From assembly GCA_963753135.1 (NCBI GenBank), contig CAVWBA010000024.1:1-64000 (forward strand): 64,000 nucleotides of DNA, written 5' to 3'. Origin of the DNA: Roseiarcus sp963753135 (GTDB taxonomy: Bacteria > Pseudomonadota > Alphaproteobacteria > Rhizobiales > Beijerinckiaceae). The notes below the pieces were generated by a model. That model worked only from the letters and a program-made list of their open reading frames with translations. It had not been told where the DNA came from and ran no database searches. A program made the position numbers and the translations under genes. Numbering within the stretch: position 1 is the first letter of the stretch; every line of letters begins with the position of its first letter. Positions 38,601 through 46,655 of this stretch are shown here, piece after piece.

Positions 38601-38768
38601 GTGCCCGCGGTGTTCACGGTGCTTGACGATCTCGGCCGCTTTACCTGGCGCCTCGTCAGCCGCTTCGTCGGCGATGCCGAGGAACCGCAGGCGCCCGCGC
38701 GCTCTGGGCATCCGCCCGCGACAATCAGGCCTCGGCCGGCCTCCGAGGTTTCGGTCGCGGCGGAGTAA
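35622..38768 (+). CDS. RND multidrug efflux permease (AcrB/HAE1-type)
   Basis: A 1048-residue inner-membrane pump that exports drugs with proton influx. It has the twin 12-helix layout: an N-terminal helix (PIPAIVAFAVLTILGVISF), a large periplasmic loop, then TM4 with the proton-relay Asp pair in GILVDDAIVEIENIV, the FMGGIAGQYFRQFGLTVAIA segment, a second large loop, and TM10-12 with IGILMLMGIVTKNAIMLVDF and the Lys/Asn relay. It follows the adaptor by 12 bases; tetR-MFP-RND is one operon. No outer-membrane channel gene is present, so a TolC-like protein elsewhere would be needed. The gene is intact. Confidence 0.95.
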   Translation: MRLNVSAWSIRKPIPAIVAFAVLTILGVISFRTMSITRFPNIDIPIVQVLITQSGAAPSELELQVTKKVEDAVASVNGVWHIVSTVTDGSSSTIVQFTVGSVDIDRALNDVKDQIAKIRTDLPRTIDEPVISRVDVEGLPIVTYAASAPGLSVEQLSWFIDDTVARDLQSIHGVGEVKRFGGVDREIRVALDPEKLLALGVTAATVNEQVRADNVDLGGGRGELAGQEQAIRTLAGARKLEDLAALPIALPGGRRVRLDELGTVTDGAAEPRTFTRLFDAPIVAFAVTRAKGASDVTVDGLIEKRLEKIEAAHPEVKFTKVDTQVDSEVGNYHSTMETLIEGALLAIVVVFIFLRDLRATLVTAVALPLSVIPTFWAMDAIGFSLNLVSLLAITLVTGILVDDAIVEIENIVRHMRMGKSAYRASLEAADEIGLAVIAISLSIAAIFSPVSFMGGIAGQYFRQFGLTVAIAVMFSLLVARFVTPVIAAYFLRAPHDHVQKDGAVMRFYTRLVRASVRHRWLTLFAGALIFAGSLWSTQLLPSGFIPPDDYGRALLAIELPPGSRLEDTDRVTRAISEKLRAMPEVRSALIFGGKLLGGADDEPRKATIIINLVPKSKREASQQDMQLKIGALLADQPDIRFWFLKDNGQRDLQLIIAGPDINVINDTANQIASEMRTIPTIENPISTAELDRPELRIVPKPQVAADLGVSTEALSDTIRVATLGDIDANLAKFNAGDRLVPIRVELDEAARSRPGLLQDLRVPTSGGATTPLSAVADFSIAHGPTAINRYDRTRRVTIEGDLRGDSALGAAVAAIRALPTAKNLPPGVEIRETGDVEIMSEVFASFAAAMGAGLMMVYGLLVLLFGSFLQPITILISLPLSIGGAIIALLITHKAMSMPVVIGILMLMGIVTKNAIMLVDFAVEEIGRGTPRTQALVEAGRKRARPIVMTTIAMAAGMFPSALGLGDGGGFRSPMAIAVIGGLIMSTMLSLVFVPAVFTVLDDLGRFTWRLVSRFVGDAEEPQAPARSGHPPATIRPRPASEVSVAAE

Positions 38769-39049
38769 GGCGGCACAACCTGTCGGGTGTGTGACTGGGG
38801 TCACTGCGAGCTCATTCCGTCTTCGCTAAAACATAACCATTCTCGCAAAGAAATTTAGCAGCGGGGCGGAAACGGTCACGCTGCGATCAACCCTTGGAAT
38901 CGGCGGCGGGCAGGCCTCAATGGCCAACCGAAGGGGGTTCGGAGCCCGCCGCCGTACTGGGATCCGCCCGCAGTTCCGGCCGGATCGATGACCAGGCCCA
39001 TCACGCCGTGCGAGTTAAAGCGCGACGTTCGGACGGAATCGTCATCAAC
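38769..39049. other. Non-coding strip between RND gene and IS110 transposase
   Basis: No gene is supported. It includes the end of the efflux operon and, next to 39049, the 3' non-coding end of the IS110 element. I could not find a clear IS boundary, repeat or terminator. Confidence 0.4.
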
Positions 39050-39994
39050 TCAGATGGCGGCGATTTGCTGTGCTCTGAGTTTGGCGTTTGCGATGACGAC
39101 GAGTTTTGGCATGATCGCGGTGATGGCGACGAGGGGCTTTTTGCCTGCGCTGAGGAGGCGTTTGTAGAAGGCGCTGAGGGTGGGATTGTGTTTTGCGGCG
39201 GAGATTGCGGCCATGAAGAGGAGGCGTTTGATTTCGGGTCTTCCGCCACGGGTTCGGCGATAGGGGTCGGTGTGGCCGCTTTGATTGGGATGGGGCGCAA
39301 GGCCTGCGAGGGCGGCGGCCTGGCGTCTGGGGAGCGAACCGAGCTCGGGCATGAGGGCGATGAGGGCTGCGGCGGTTTTCTGACCGACGCCCTGGATCGT
39401 GACCAGGGTTTGGACGGCCTTGGCGATCCCCTCGCATGCGGCGCAGAGGGCGTTGATATCGGCTTCGATCGCCTTGATTTGCGCCTCGAAGCTTTCGACG
39501 AGCGCCGCGAGATAAGGGTGGACGGGCTCGGCGGCGGGGGCGGCGCGACGATTGGCGTAGGCGAGGCGATCCTTGACGAGGTCGCGTCTGGCGAGGACCA
39601 ACGCCTGCAAGCGCAGCCGTTCGGGTTCGCGGGCGCTCCAAAGCGGGAGTTCGGCGTACCGGTCCCGGCCATATCGGGCGAGTGCGGCGGCGTCGATGGC
39701 GTCGGATTTGCCGAGCACGCCAAACGAACGGATGAAGGCCTTGACCTTGCGGGCGTCGGCCCGGTGGGCCGGCACGCTCCCCGCGATGAGGGCGGCCAGC
39801 AGATCCCGTTCATAGCCGCCGGTGGCCTCGCAAACGACAAAGCAGGTCGGGTTGAGCGAGGCGGCGAAGGCGGCGAGCGCCTGCGGCTCGTTGGCGATCG
39901 TCCGGGTGCGGCCGTAGGCGGCGTCGTGGATGACAATCGCCGTTTTGCCGACGTCGCATCCGATGAACCGCGAGGGCGTGGCGAGGTGAGACAT
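39050..39994 (-). CDS. IS110 family transposase
   Basis: A 314-residue DEDD transposase of the IS110 family, whose recombination is guided in characterised members by a bridge RNA from the element's non-coding end. The RuvC-like domain has FIGCDVGKTAIVIHD, VVCEATGGYERDLL and KSDAIDAAALARYG; the C-terminal Transposase_20 domain has LVTIQGVGQKTAAALIAL and LAGLAPHPNQSGHTDPYRRT with the catalytic Ser. It is intact and full length. The non-coding strip 39995-40118 upstream of the start would carry the bridge RNA, but it is cut by the IS256 copy at 40119. The right edge (38769-39049) was not delimited. Confidence 0.93.
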   Translation of the reverse strand: MSHLATPSRFIGCDVGKTAIVIHDAAYGRTRTIANEPQALAAFAASLNPTCFVVCEATGGYERDLLAALIAGSVPAHRADARKVKAFIRSFGVLGKSDAIDAAALARYGRDRYAELPLWSAREPERLRLQALVLARRDLVKDRLAYANRRAAPAAEPVHPYLAALVESFEAQIKAIEADINALCAACEGIAKAVQTLVTIQGVGQKTAAALIALMPELGSLPRRQAAALAGLAPHPNQSGHTDPYRRTRGGRPEIKRLLFMAAISAAKHNPTLSAFYKRLLSAGKKPLVAITAIMPKLVVIANAKLRAQQIAAI

Positions 39995-40118
39995 TTGCGG
40001 TTATCCTCTCATGAGCTTGGGATTGTCTGCGGGCGTGCATCGGGCGATGGCGGCCCATTCAACTCATCAAGCGTTCAAGGGAAGCGGGAAGACGGCCCAG
40101 ATGACGGCGGGCTTTCCA

Positions 40119-41415
40119 GGGACTGTCGGAAATCTTGTGCGCGGGGCCGGGTTTCCATCAGGTTCTGACGAAGCGATCGCCGAACATGATGGCGAACTGG
40201 GTCTTAGCCTCGGCCCATTCGCGAGGCGGCATTTTCCATTCCCGGACGACCTGGCGCAAGACCAGAAACATGAGCTTGGTCGCCGCCTCGTCGCTGGGGA
40301 AATGGCCTCTCGCCCGCACGGCCCGTCGCAGCTTGGCGTTCAAGGCCTCGATAGCATTCGTGGTGTAGACGATTTTGCGCACGGCCGGAGCGAAGGCGAA
40401 GAACGGGATGATCTGCTCCCATTGTCGCCGCCAGATCTGGCCGATCGCCGCATATTTGCGGCCCCATGAGCCGTCCTCGAAGGCCTCCAAGGCCTTGCGG
40501 CCGGCCTCGGCGTCGGCGGCGCGGTAGATTTTCCGGAGCTCGGCGACGACGGGCTTCCGGTCTTTCCAGGACGCGAAATCCAGCGAATTGCGGATGAGAT
40601 GGACGATGCAGGTCTGAACCGCGGCCTGCGGAAAGACCGCCTCGATCGCCTCCGGAAAGCCCTTCAGGCCGTCGACGACGGCGATCAGGATGTCCTCGAC
40701 GCCGCGGGCCTTCAGCTCGTTCATCACCTTGAGCCAGAATTTGGCGCCCTCGGTCGTCTCGATCCAGAGCCCGAGAATGTCCTTCGTTCCATCCGCTGCG
40801 ACGCCAAGCGCGAGATAGACAGCCTTGTTGCGGACCAGGCCTTCGTCGCGGATCTTGACCCTGATGGCGTCGAAGAAAACCAGCGGATAGCTCGTCTCGA
40901 GCGGCCGGTTCTGCCATTCGGCCACGGTCTCGAGCACGGCGTCGGTGACCGTCGAAATCAGGTCCGGCGACACCTCCAGCCCGTATAGCTCCAGGAGATG
41001 GCCCTGGATCTCGCGAACCGTCATGCCGCGCGCGTACATCGACACGATCTTGTCGTCGAAGCCGGGAAACCGCCGCTGGTAGCGCTGGATCAGCTTCGGA
41101 TCGAATGTGCCTTCCCGATCGCGCGGAATGCGGATGTCGATCTTGGCCGTCTCCGTCAGGACCGTCTTCTTTGAAGAGCCGTTGCGCCGGTTCCAGGAAC
41201 CCTCCGCGGCTTCATTGTCGAGATGATCGTCCAGCTCAGCGTTCAGCACCCGTTCCGCCAGAGCCTTCTTCAGCTCATCGAAAAGACCGTCCTTCGAAAA
41301 CACAGCCTTCGGGTCGCGGCCAGCCAAAAGATCGTCCAGCGTGTCCTTCTTGATCGCCATACTCGCCCTCCATCGGCGCGATTATGGCCCCACGCACGAA
41401 ATTCCTGACACTCCC
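40119..41415 (-). mobile_element. IS256-family insertion sequence, copy 2 (inverted relative to copy 1)
   Basis: The same 1297-bp element as at 6085-7381, in opposite orientation. It starts GGGACTGTCGG at 40119 and ends CTGACACTCCC at 41415. The 8 bases outside (GCTTTCCA at 40111-40118 and AGCCCCAT at 41416-41423) do not match, so no target duplication remains. This implies that one flank was lost or exchanged after insertion. Its left side cuts into the IS110 non-coding region. Confidence 0.95.
40158..41360 (-). CDS. IS256 family (Mutator-like) transposase, copy 2
   Basis: A 400-residue transposase identical in protein sequence to the copy at 6140-7342, with the same DDE motifs (FFDAIRVKIRDEG, VVDGLKGFPEAIEA, TNAIEALNAKLRR). 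The only coding difference I noticed is one synonymous base at 40536. Both copies look active, so they form a pair of near-identical inverted repeats 33 kb apart, a possible substrate for inversion. Confidence 0.97.
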   Translation of the reverse strand: MAIKKDTLDDLLAGRDPKAVFSKDGLFDELKKALAERVLNAELDDHLDNEAAEGSWNRRNGSSKKTVLTETAKIDIRIPRDREGTFDPKLIQRYQRRFPGFDDKIVSMYARGMTVREIQGHLLELYGLEVSPDLISTVTDAVLETVAEWQNRPLETSYPLVFFDAIRVKIRDEGLVRNKAVYLALGVAADGTKDILGLWIETTEGAKFWLKVMNELKARGVEDILIAVVDGLKGFPEAIEAVFPQAAVQTCIVHLIRNSLDFASWKDRKPVVAELRKIYRAADAEAGRKALEAFEDGSWGRKYAAIGQIWRRQWEQIIPFFAFAPAVRKIVYTTNAIEALNAKLRRAVRARGHFPSDEAATKLMFLVLRQVVREWKMPPREWAEAKTQFAIMFGDRFVRT

Positions 41416-41806
41416 AGCCCCATCGCGACGGCCAATCTCCCCGCGCCAATTGGGCGGCGCCCGAATGGCGCATCCCATTCTCAGGGACAAACCTCCCTAC
41501 CCAAACTCCAAGAGACAATCGCGAGGATCCGCAGGGCGCCGAGAGACGCCCGTCCTTCCCGGACGGGCTATGGCGACGCGGCGATCCAGGAATCGTCGAG
41601 CGCCCTATGTTCCCTGGATCGCGGGGTTCGACCCAATGCAGAAGGCTCTAGGCCTGCGTCCGAGGCGCCGAACTGTGACCCAAGTCACGGCACGAGATTT
41701 GCGACAGCTCTATGTTAGAACTCGTCGCAACTCGATGAGTGCGAAGAGAGCCGAGCGCAAGCGCAAATGCGAAATCGGCCGAAATCAACAAAAACTGGGG
41801 CTCATC
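41416..41806. other. Region between IS256 copy 2 and a small gene
   Basis: No gene is supported. One frame (41384 onward) is open from an outward-facing ATG inside the IS256 end through to the small gene at 41807, but the sequence in between is Arg/Pro-rich and looks non-coding. No clear promoter was seen. Confidence 0.5.
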
Positions 41807-42073
41807 ATGTATTCTATTATCATTTTGGTATGCTCGACCGCGCTATCGCACGCGGATTGTCAGGCGAAGACTGCAGTTGACGTGGTGCGTGGGCCCACGG
41901 TCGATAATCCGATGATGTGCGGATTTGATGCGCAGGCCATGATTGCCCGCACAGATCTTGTGCAGAATGATGGAACCGAATACGTCAAGGTAATGTGCAC
42001 GCGAGCGAAGAACGCAGAGCAATGGGTGGCCGAGATCGAGGCGCGCAAGGCCGCGATCCAGCGGGCCGACTGA
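41807..42073 (+). CDS. Small secreted hypothetical protein
   Basis: An 88-residue protein with a short signal-like start (YSIIILVCSTALSHA) before a mature part of about 72 residues holding three Cys (DCQAK, MMCGF, VMCTR). I do not recognise a family. The short charged C-terminus (EIEARKAAIQRAD) is helical. It converges with the CitE-like gene, with 9 bases between the two stops. A periplasmic location is inferred from the leader only. Confidence 0.55.
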   Translation: MYSIIILVCSTALSHADCQAKTAVDVVRGPTVDNPMMCGFDAQAMIARTDLVQNDGTEYVKVMCTRAKNAEQWVAEIEARKAAIQRAD

Positions 42074-42082
42074 AGCGCAGCC

Positions 42083-42829
42083 TTATCCGCCGTTCCCGGC
42101 GACGGGCGCGGCGCGCCGCGGGAAGATCTCGTTGATAACGGCCGCCTGCGCCGCGTCGACCGCAAGCTTGCCGGCGAAGCCGTCGCGCCGTGCGGCGAGC
42201 GCCTCGGCGCGCAGTCCCTCCAGGTCGCCGATGTTGGGGAACACCCCGTCAATTGCGGCCACGCGCGCTGACGTCGCAGCAAAAAGAGCCAAGTCTCGCG
42301 CCAGGCGATAGGGGGCGAGATGGCCGCCGAGACGGTCGCGGTCCGTTTCGGCGCCGATCTCGGCGCGCAAGGATTCCGCGCCCCATGCGACGCCCAAAAG
42401 CCGCGTGCTCGAGCCGCGATAGCTTCCCATGTTGAAGAGAGCCTGCGCCCGATCGGCGAGGGCGATGATCCGGGTCGCGCCGTCGGCAAGCCCGTTACGC
42501 GCCTCGCGCACAGCAAGCTTGGCCGAAAGCTGCTGGACGCTCGGAGCGCCAAGGCTCCCCGGCATGAGGATGGCGTCGGGCGCGCCCGCCATCACGGCGT
42601 CGAGATCGGCATCGGTCTCGCCCAAATCGAGCGCATGTGTCCTGACGACAAGCGCCGGCCCGCCGCCCCGCCCGCGCGATTCTGTCAGAAACCGCGCTGC
42701 CGCCGTCCGCGCGCTTTCCCTTGTCGACGGCGCCGCGCCGGCGAGATCGACAACGATCGCATCCGCGCCGCTCGTGAGCGCCTCGGCGAGCCGTTTCTCG
42801 TCTGCCGGCGCAATGAGGAGCGAGCGCAT
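42083..42829 (-). CDS. CitE/HpcH-like CoA ester lyase
   Basis: A 248-residue aldolase-type lyase of the HpcH/HpaI-CitE group (malyl-CoA, methylmalyl-CoA or citramalyl-CoA lyases and malyl-CoA thioesterases). It starts MRSLLIAPADEKRLAEALTS with DAIVVDLAGAAPSTRESART, the motif D.VV.DLEDA being here DLAGAAP, and has ALVVRTHALDLGETDADLDA and GAPDAILMPGSLGAPSV. It is shorter than malyl-CoA lyase (about 320), so a thioesterase or degenerate lyase role is possible. The stop lies 9 bases from the neighbouring gene's stop, and a MaoC gene precedes it by six bases on the same strand. A link to the ethylmalonyl-CoA pathway is an inference. Confidence 0.8.
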   Translation of the reverse strand: MRSLLIAPADEKRLAEALTSGADAIVVDLAGAAPSTRESARTAAARFLTESRGRGGGPALVVRTHALDLGETDADLDAVMAGAPDAILMPGSLGAPSVQQLSAKLAVREARNGLADGATRIIALADRAQALFNMGSYRGSSTRLLGVAWGAESLRAEIGAETDRDRLGGHLAPYRLARDLALFAATSARVAAIDGVFPNIGDLEGLRAEALAARRDGFAGKLAVDAAQAAVINEIFPRRAAPVAGNGG

Positions 42830-42835
42830 CGGCGC

Positions 42836-43333
42836 TCAGGCCATTAGCATCTCGGGTCCCTGCCTGCGCATGAAGGCGGTGCGCCGGCACTCGGCGACGA
42901 GCACCCCGTCCTGCTTGAACGCTCGGTGCCGGAACTCGACCAGCCCGGCGTCGGAGCGCGACTTCGAGGCGCGCGTCCCGATCACCTCCGTCTCGACCCG
43001 AATCGTGTCGCCCTCGAACAACGGCGCGGGAAAGGCGACATCGGTCATGCCGAGATTGGCGATGGTCGTCCCGACCGTGGTGTCGTTGACCGAAATGCCG
43101 ATCATGAGGCCAAGCGTGAACAGCGAATTCATGAGCGGCCGGCCCCATTCCGTCTCGGTCGCGCAAAAATGCGCGTCGATGTGTAGCGGCTGCGGGTTCA
43201 GCGTCATGTTGGAGAACAGCATGTTGTCCATCTGCGTGACGGTGCGGGTCAGCCCGTGGCGAAACACCTGCCCGACCGAGAAGGCCTCGAAGTAGAGGCC
43301 GCCGCGCGGATGGCGAAGAGTTCCGGTCTCCAT
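42836..43333 (-). CDS. MaoC-like hydratase/dehydratase
   Basis: A 165-residue single hot-dog-fold (R)-specific hydratase. The hydratase-2 motif is NPQPLHIDAHFCAT near residue 50; the other conserved part is the RPLMNSLFTLGLMIG helix and FEGDTIRVETEV strand. It is half the size of mesaconyl-CoA hydratase, which has two such domains. It is cotranscribed with the CitE-like lyase, a pairing common in alphaproteobacterial acyl-CoA clusters; the substrate, perhaps a branched dicarboxyl-CoA, is not settled. Confidence 0.85.
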   Translation of the reverse strand: METGTLRHPRGGLYFEAFSVGQVFRHGLTRTVTQMDNMLFSNMTLNPQPLHIDAHFCATETEWGRPLMNSLFTLGLMIGISVNDTTVGTTIANLGMTDVAFPAPLFEGDTIRVETEVIGTRASKSRSDAGLVEFRHRAFKQDGVLVAECRRTAFMRRQGPEMLMA

Positions 43334-43346
43334 GGGCGCCTCATCA

Positions 43347-43359
43347 CAACTTTAAGTTG
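43347..43359. promoter_or_regulatory. Small palindrome in the divergent maoC/DUF2336 promoter region
   Basis: CAACTT, T, AAGTTG forms a perfect 13-base palindrome in the 93-base divergent gap, next to AT-rich bases. Possibly an operator; no family can be assigned. Confidence 0.35.
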
Positions 43360-43426
43360 ATCTTAACCATGCTTATGCAATCTGGACGATCAACGTCCGC
43401 CGCCATCACCGGCGAAGGGGGCCGAG

Positions 43427-44794
43427 ATGCGCTTGAACCTTCCGACGACCGAGCTTTTGCCGGCGCCCTCTTGCGCCAAGCCAGACATAGTGCGTCGATT
43501 TCTGGCCTGGGCGCAATCCGCCGACGCGGACGCGCAGGCGGAAGGGGCGAGCGCGCTGGCCCGCGCCTATCTTTATTCCGATCTCCCCGCGCCGGTGCGC
43601 GCCGAAGCGGCGGTGGCGATGACTGCGCTGACCGACGATTCCTCCGTCCTGGTGCGCCGGGCGCTGGCGGAAGCCTTGTGCAGGGCCCATGACGCGCCGC
43701 GCACTCTGATCCTGGCCCTTGCGGCTGACGAGCCGGAAGCAGCCGCCCCGGTGCTTCGCTATTCGCCCGTGCTGACCGACGCCGATCTCGTCGAATGCGT
43801 CAGGAATGGAGACTTGCCCGCGCATATGGCGCTGGCCCGCCGGCCGAAGTTGGGGCGCCGAGCGGCCGCCGCGCTCGCCGAAGCCGGGCAAGTCGACGCG
43901 GTCCTCGCCCTCATCGGCAATCTCGACATCGAGCTTCCGGCCGAATTGTTGCACGGCATTCTGAACCGTTTCCATGACGATGCGCGCCTGCGCGACGCGC
44001 TGCTCGAGCGCGGTTCGCTGCCCGCAAGCTTAAGAGCGCGCATCGCCGTCGTGGCGGCGAAGGATCTGGCGGTCGAGGCGGCGCAATGGATGGCGCCCGA
44101 TCGGGCCGAACGCGTCGCCCGCGAGGCGCGCGATCAGGCGATCTCGGCCATCGCCGCGTCCTGCCGCGCTCACGAGCGGGCGGAGCTTGCGCGCGCTCTG
44201 CGCGCCAGCGGGGCGCTCACGCCGGCCTTGCTGCTGCGCTCGCTGCTTGGCGGACGAACCGACCTGTTCGCCGCCTCCATGGCGGAATTGTCCGGTCTGC
44301 CGGCGCCGCGCGTCGCGGCCTTCGTGCTCGAACCGCAGGGGCAAGGCTTCGCCGCGCTCGCCCGCCGCGCGGGCTTCAAGGACGGCGTCCTGCCCGCCTT
44401 CCGCGCAGCCCTCGCCGCGATCAAGACGCATGTCGGCGAGTCCGGCGGCGAGCTCAACCTCAAGCTAGTGCAGACAGTCATCGACCATTGCGAGCGGCGC
44501 GGCGACCCGGCGCTCGCCAAGGTTCTGGCTCTATTGTGGCGCTTCGCCGCCGAGGCGGCGAAGGCGGAGGCCGCGAACTTTGCACGCGAGGCGGCTCGGT
44601 CGGCTTCGGGCGGCCGGCTGCCGCATATCCTGGACTTCTCGCCTGCCAACGACGACGATGGGCGGGCGCCCAAGCTAATCGCCGACTTCTCGCGGGCTCC
44701 GGTCGGCGCGCCGCCGAGGAACCCAAGCGGAGATCAAGCGCCGCGCGTCGAGCTGCCGCCCGAGCTCGTCACCCGCCTCGACAGCGCGGCGTAA
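43427..44794 (+). CDS. DUF2336 domain-containing protein
   Basis: A 455-residue, mainly alpha-helical Ala/Arg/Leu-rich protein of the DUF2336 family, widespread in alphaproteobacteria with unknown function. HEAT-like helices occupy the N-terminal half (AEAAVAMTALTDDSSVLVRR and similar units), the family domain covers about residues 60-290, and a poorly conserved C-terminal part ends with a Pro-rich tail. No signal peptide. It runs convergently toward a DsbA-like gene; the two stops are almost adjacent. Confidence 0.8.
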   Translation: MRLNLPTTELLPAPSCAKPDIVRRFLAWAQSADADAQAEGASALARAYLYSDLPAPVRAEAAVAMTALTDDSSVLVRRALAEALCRAHDAPRTLILALAADEPEAAAPVLRYSPVLTDADLVECVRNGDLPAHMALARRPKLGRRAAAALAEAGQVDAVLALIGNLDIELPAELLHGILNRFHDDARLRDALLERGSLPASLRARIAVVAAKDLAVEAAQWMAPDRAERVAREARDQAISAIAASCRAHERAELARALRASGALTPALLLRSLLGGRTDLFAASMAELSGLPAPRVAAFVLEPQGQGFAALARRAGFKDGVLPAFRAALAAIKTHVGESGGELNLKLVQTVIDHCERRGDPALAKVLALLWRFAAEAAKAEAANFAREAARSASGGRLPHILDFSPANDDDGRAPKLIADFSRAPVGAPPRNPSGDQAPRVELPPELVTRLDSAA

Positions 44795-44795
44795 G

Positions 44796-45464
44796 TCAGG
44801 CGCTCGCGCCCTCTTCCGCCATCGCGGCCCGCGCCTGGGCGATCGCCTGCCGCAGCACGGAAGGCTCCTGCGCGCCGGGGACGCCGAGCCGGCCATTGAA
44901 AATGAAGAACGGCACACCGCTCACGCCCATCGCCTGCGCCTGCTCGATTTCCTGGCGCACCAGATCGGCGTCTGCGCCATCGGCCAAGAGCTTCTCAACC
45001 AGATTTGCGTCAAGGCCGCATCCGCCGGCGACTTCGACCAGCACAGCGCGGTCGCCAATGTCGCGCCCCTCGACGAAAAACGCCTTGAACAGCCGATCGA
45101 CGACTTCCGCCTGAACGCCGGCCGACGCGGCCCAGCGAATGAGACGATGGGCGTCAAGCGTGTTGGGCGAGCGCTTAATCCTGTCGAAGGCGAAGGGAAG
45201 GCCGACTTCCGCGCCGAGGCGCGTCAGATTGTCGTGGGCGGATTGCAGCCGGCCGCTCTTGCCGAACTTTTTCTCCATGTACTCGGTGCGGTCTAGTCCG
45301 CCTTCTGGGATTGTCGGATCGAGCTGATAGGGGCGCCAACGCACCTGAACCGGCCCCGCCTCGTCTTGAAGCGCGGCTTCGAGCCGTTTCTCGCCCAGGT
45401 AGCACCAGGGGCACACGACATCGCTGACGATATCGATGGTGAGGATGTCGTTCGCTTCGCTCAT
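44796..45464 (-). CDS. DsbA family oxidoreductase (FrnE-like)
   Basis: A 222-residue thioredoxin-fold protein. The active-site CPWC is in SDVVCPWCYLGEKRLEAAL near residues 18-21. It has no signal peptide, unlike periplasmic DsbA, so it is cytosolic, as known for FrnE-type members. The conserved WRPYQLDP motif and MGVSGVPFFIFNGRLGVPGA with the cis-Pro loop are present. A role in thiol-disulfide exchange or stress defence is probable. The gene is intact. Confidence 0.93.
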   Translation of the reverse strand: MSEANDILTIDIVSDVVCPWCYLGEKRLEAALQDEAGPVQVRWRPYQLDPTIPEGGLDRTEYMEKKFGKSGRLQSAHDNLTRLGAEVGLPFAFDRIKRSPNTLDAHRLIRWAASAGVQAEVVDRLFKAFFVEGRDIGDRAVLVEVAGGCGLDANLVEKLLADGADADLVRQEIEQAQAMGVSGVPFFIFNGRLGVPGAQEPSVLRQAIAQARAAMAEEGASA

Positions 45465-45741
45465 GTCCGCGCTCCGCTTGTCCGGTCTTATCTGGCTCCG
45501 CCCAGGCGCAAGCGCAAGCGCAAGCGACGGCCCGCTGCGCTGTGTGCGCCCTTCCGCTTCCTCAGCTTATTGTGAGGGCTCGGCGATGGGCGTCACACTT
45601 GAGCTTGCCAGGATTCGTTCTATCGGTGAAACCAAAAGGCTTTCTACCAAGGGACAGAGACTTTTTCCGATCGCCTGGCGCAAGAATGTCGACCCTAAAT
45701 GACCATTCAAACCAAGGTCTCGGAAATCGCCTTTCATCGAC

Positions 45742-46207
45742 GTGGAGCGAGTTCAGCACGCCTTCGAACCGGCTTTGGAGCAGGTGTTCTGGTATCAGCA
45801 TCTGTTCCAGTTGGAGCGTGGATGCGAGCGCCTGACGCAGCATCGTCGCGCCTTGTGCCGCATCCTTTGGGATGAGTGGTCGCCCGGCTGGAAGTTCGGC
45901 GACGCTGCTTTCGAGAGGACCGCCTCCTCCTTCGATAATCCGGATTTTGTCGATGTCGTGATCCACTGCTACCGCTTCCGTTTCGGGCTGGCGGCAGGCG
46001 ACCCCGGCTTTGGCCTCGTTCGAGAGGCGGCTCTCCGAGAAGCCGAAGATCAACGTCCCCACGATAACGTTGGATGGTCTTCGGGACCCACCCAAGCCGG
46101 GGGGCACTGCGAACCATGCCACGATGTTCACGGCTCGTCACGAGCATCGCGTTCTAGAATGCGGACACAATCTGCCGTGGGAAGCGCGAAAGACTTCGCT
46201 AACATGA
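45742..46207 (+). pseudogene. Alpha/beta hydrolase remnant (C-terminal half), frameshifted
   Basis: The C-terminal half of an alpha/beta-fold hydrolase. It begins with LEQVFWYQHLFQLERG, continues with FDNPDFVDVVIHCYRFRFGL, and changes frame at about 46010-46025 to read INVPTITLDGLRD and HEHRVLECGHNLPWEA, where the GHNLPxEA segment holds the expected catalytic His. The first half with the nucleophile elbow is missing. Such a fragment would not be functional. It lies 280 bases after the DsbA gene and upstream of an IS-rich stretch, so it probably decayed after transposition or deletion. Confidence 0.7.
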
Positions 46208-46580
46208 TCCTGAATGTTCGACGGTGGACAGCCGAAGTTTGACGAGCGCCTCCCAGCGTCGATCGCCTTTTCCCGCGCCTCGCCGGTCAGCCTCCGCCCC
46301 CGATTGCCCTAAGCAACGCGTCGACCTTCGCCTTGAGTTCGGCACCACTCCTCGGGAGTTAGCGGCAACAATAGTTCCGGCTCCGCCGAAGGATCATCCG
46401 CCTCCGCGTCTATGGGCAATGTCCACGGGTTAAGCGCTCACTGCGGGGAAAGCATGTCAGCCCCGAGCAGGGGCTTATCTTCGCGGAGGCAAATTTCGTC
46501 CATTTCAGCCGTTGCGGTGGCAGAGAGCGCGAACTATTGTCCGGCCCGCTTTCCGCCGGGCGCCAGTCTTGCGGCCATGT
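46208..46580. other. Intergenic region before tRNA-Gln
   Basis: No gene is supported in this 373-base stretch. It must include the tRNA promoter, but I could not identify one confidently. Confidence 0.4.
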
Positions 46581-46655
46581 TGGGGCGTAGCCAAGCGGTA
46601 AGGCAGCGGATTTTGATTCCGCCATACGGAGGTTCGAATCCTCCCGCCCCAGCCA
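46581..46655 (+). tRNA. tRNA-Gln(TTG)
   Basis: A 75-nt tRNA with encoded CCA. The acceptor stem TGGGGCG pairs with CGCCCCA; the anticodon stem GCGGA/TCCGC carries the loop TTTTGAT, anticodon TTG (Gln); the T arm is GGAGG TTCGAAT CCTCC. The discriminator is G. Mobile-element debris starts right after it. Confidence 0.96.

Noticed and set aside
38894..40168. A 424-codon plus-strand frame through the IS110 region
   Set aside because: Gly/Asp/Glu-rich antisense of the IS110 transposase; it ends in IS256 bases.
41384..41806. Long N-terminal extension of the small secreted protein from the IS256 end
   Set aside because: Arg/Pro-rich, no motif, and the signal peptide at 41807 gives a better start.
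42836..43333. MaoC gene as mesaconyl-CoA hydratase
   Set aside because: That enzyme has two hot-dog domains and is about twice as long; the call was kept general.
45507..45527. GCAAGC hexamer repeats (CGCAAGCGCAAGCGCAAGCG)
   Set aside because: A three-unit simple repeat near the dsbA start; too short to be a meaningful array.
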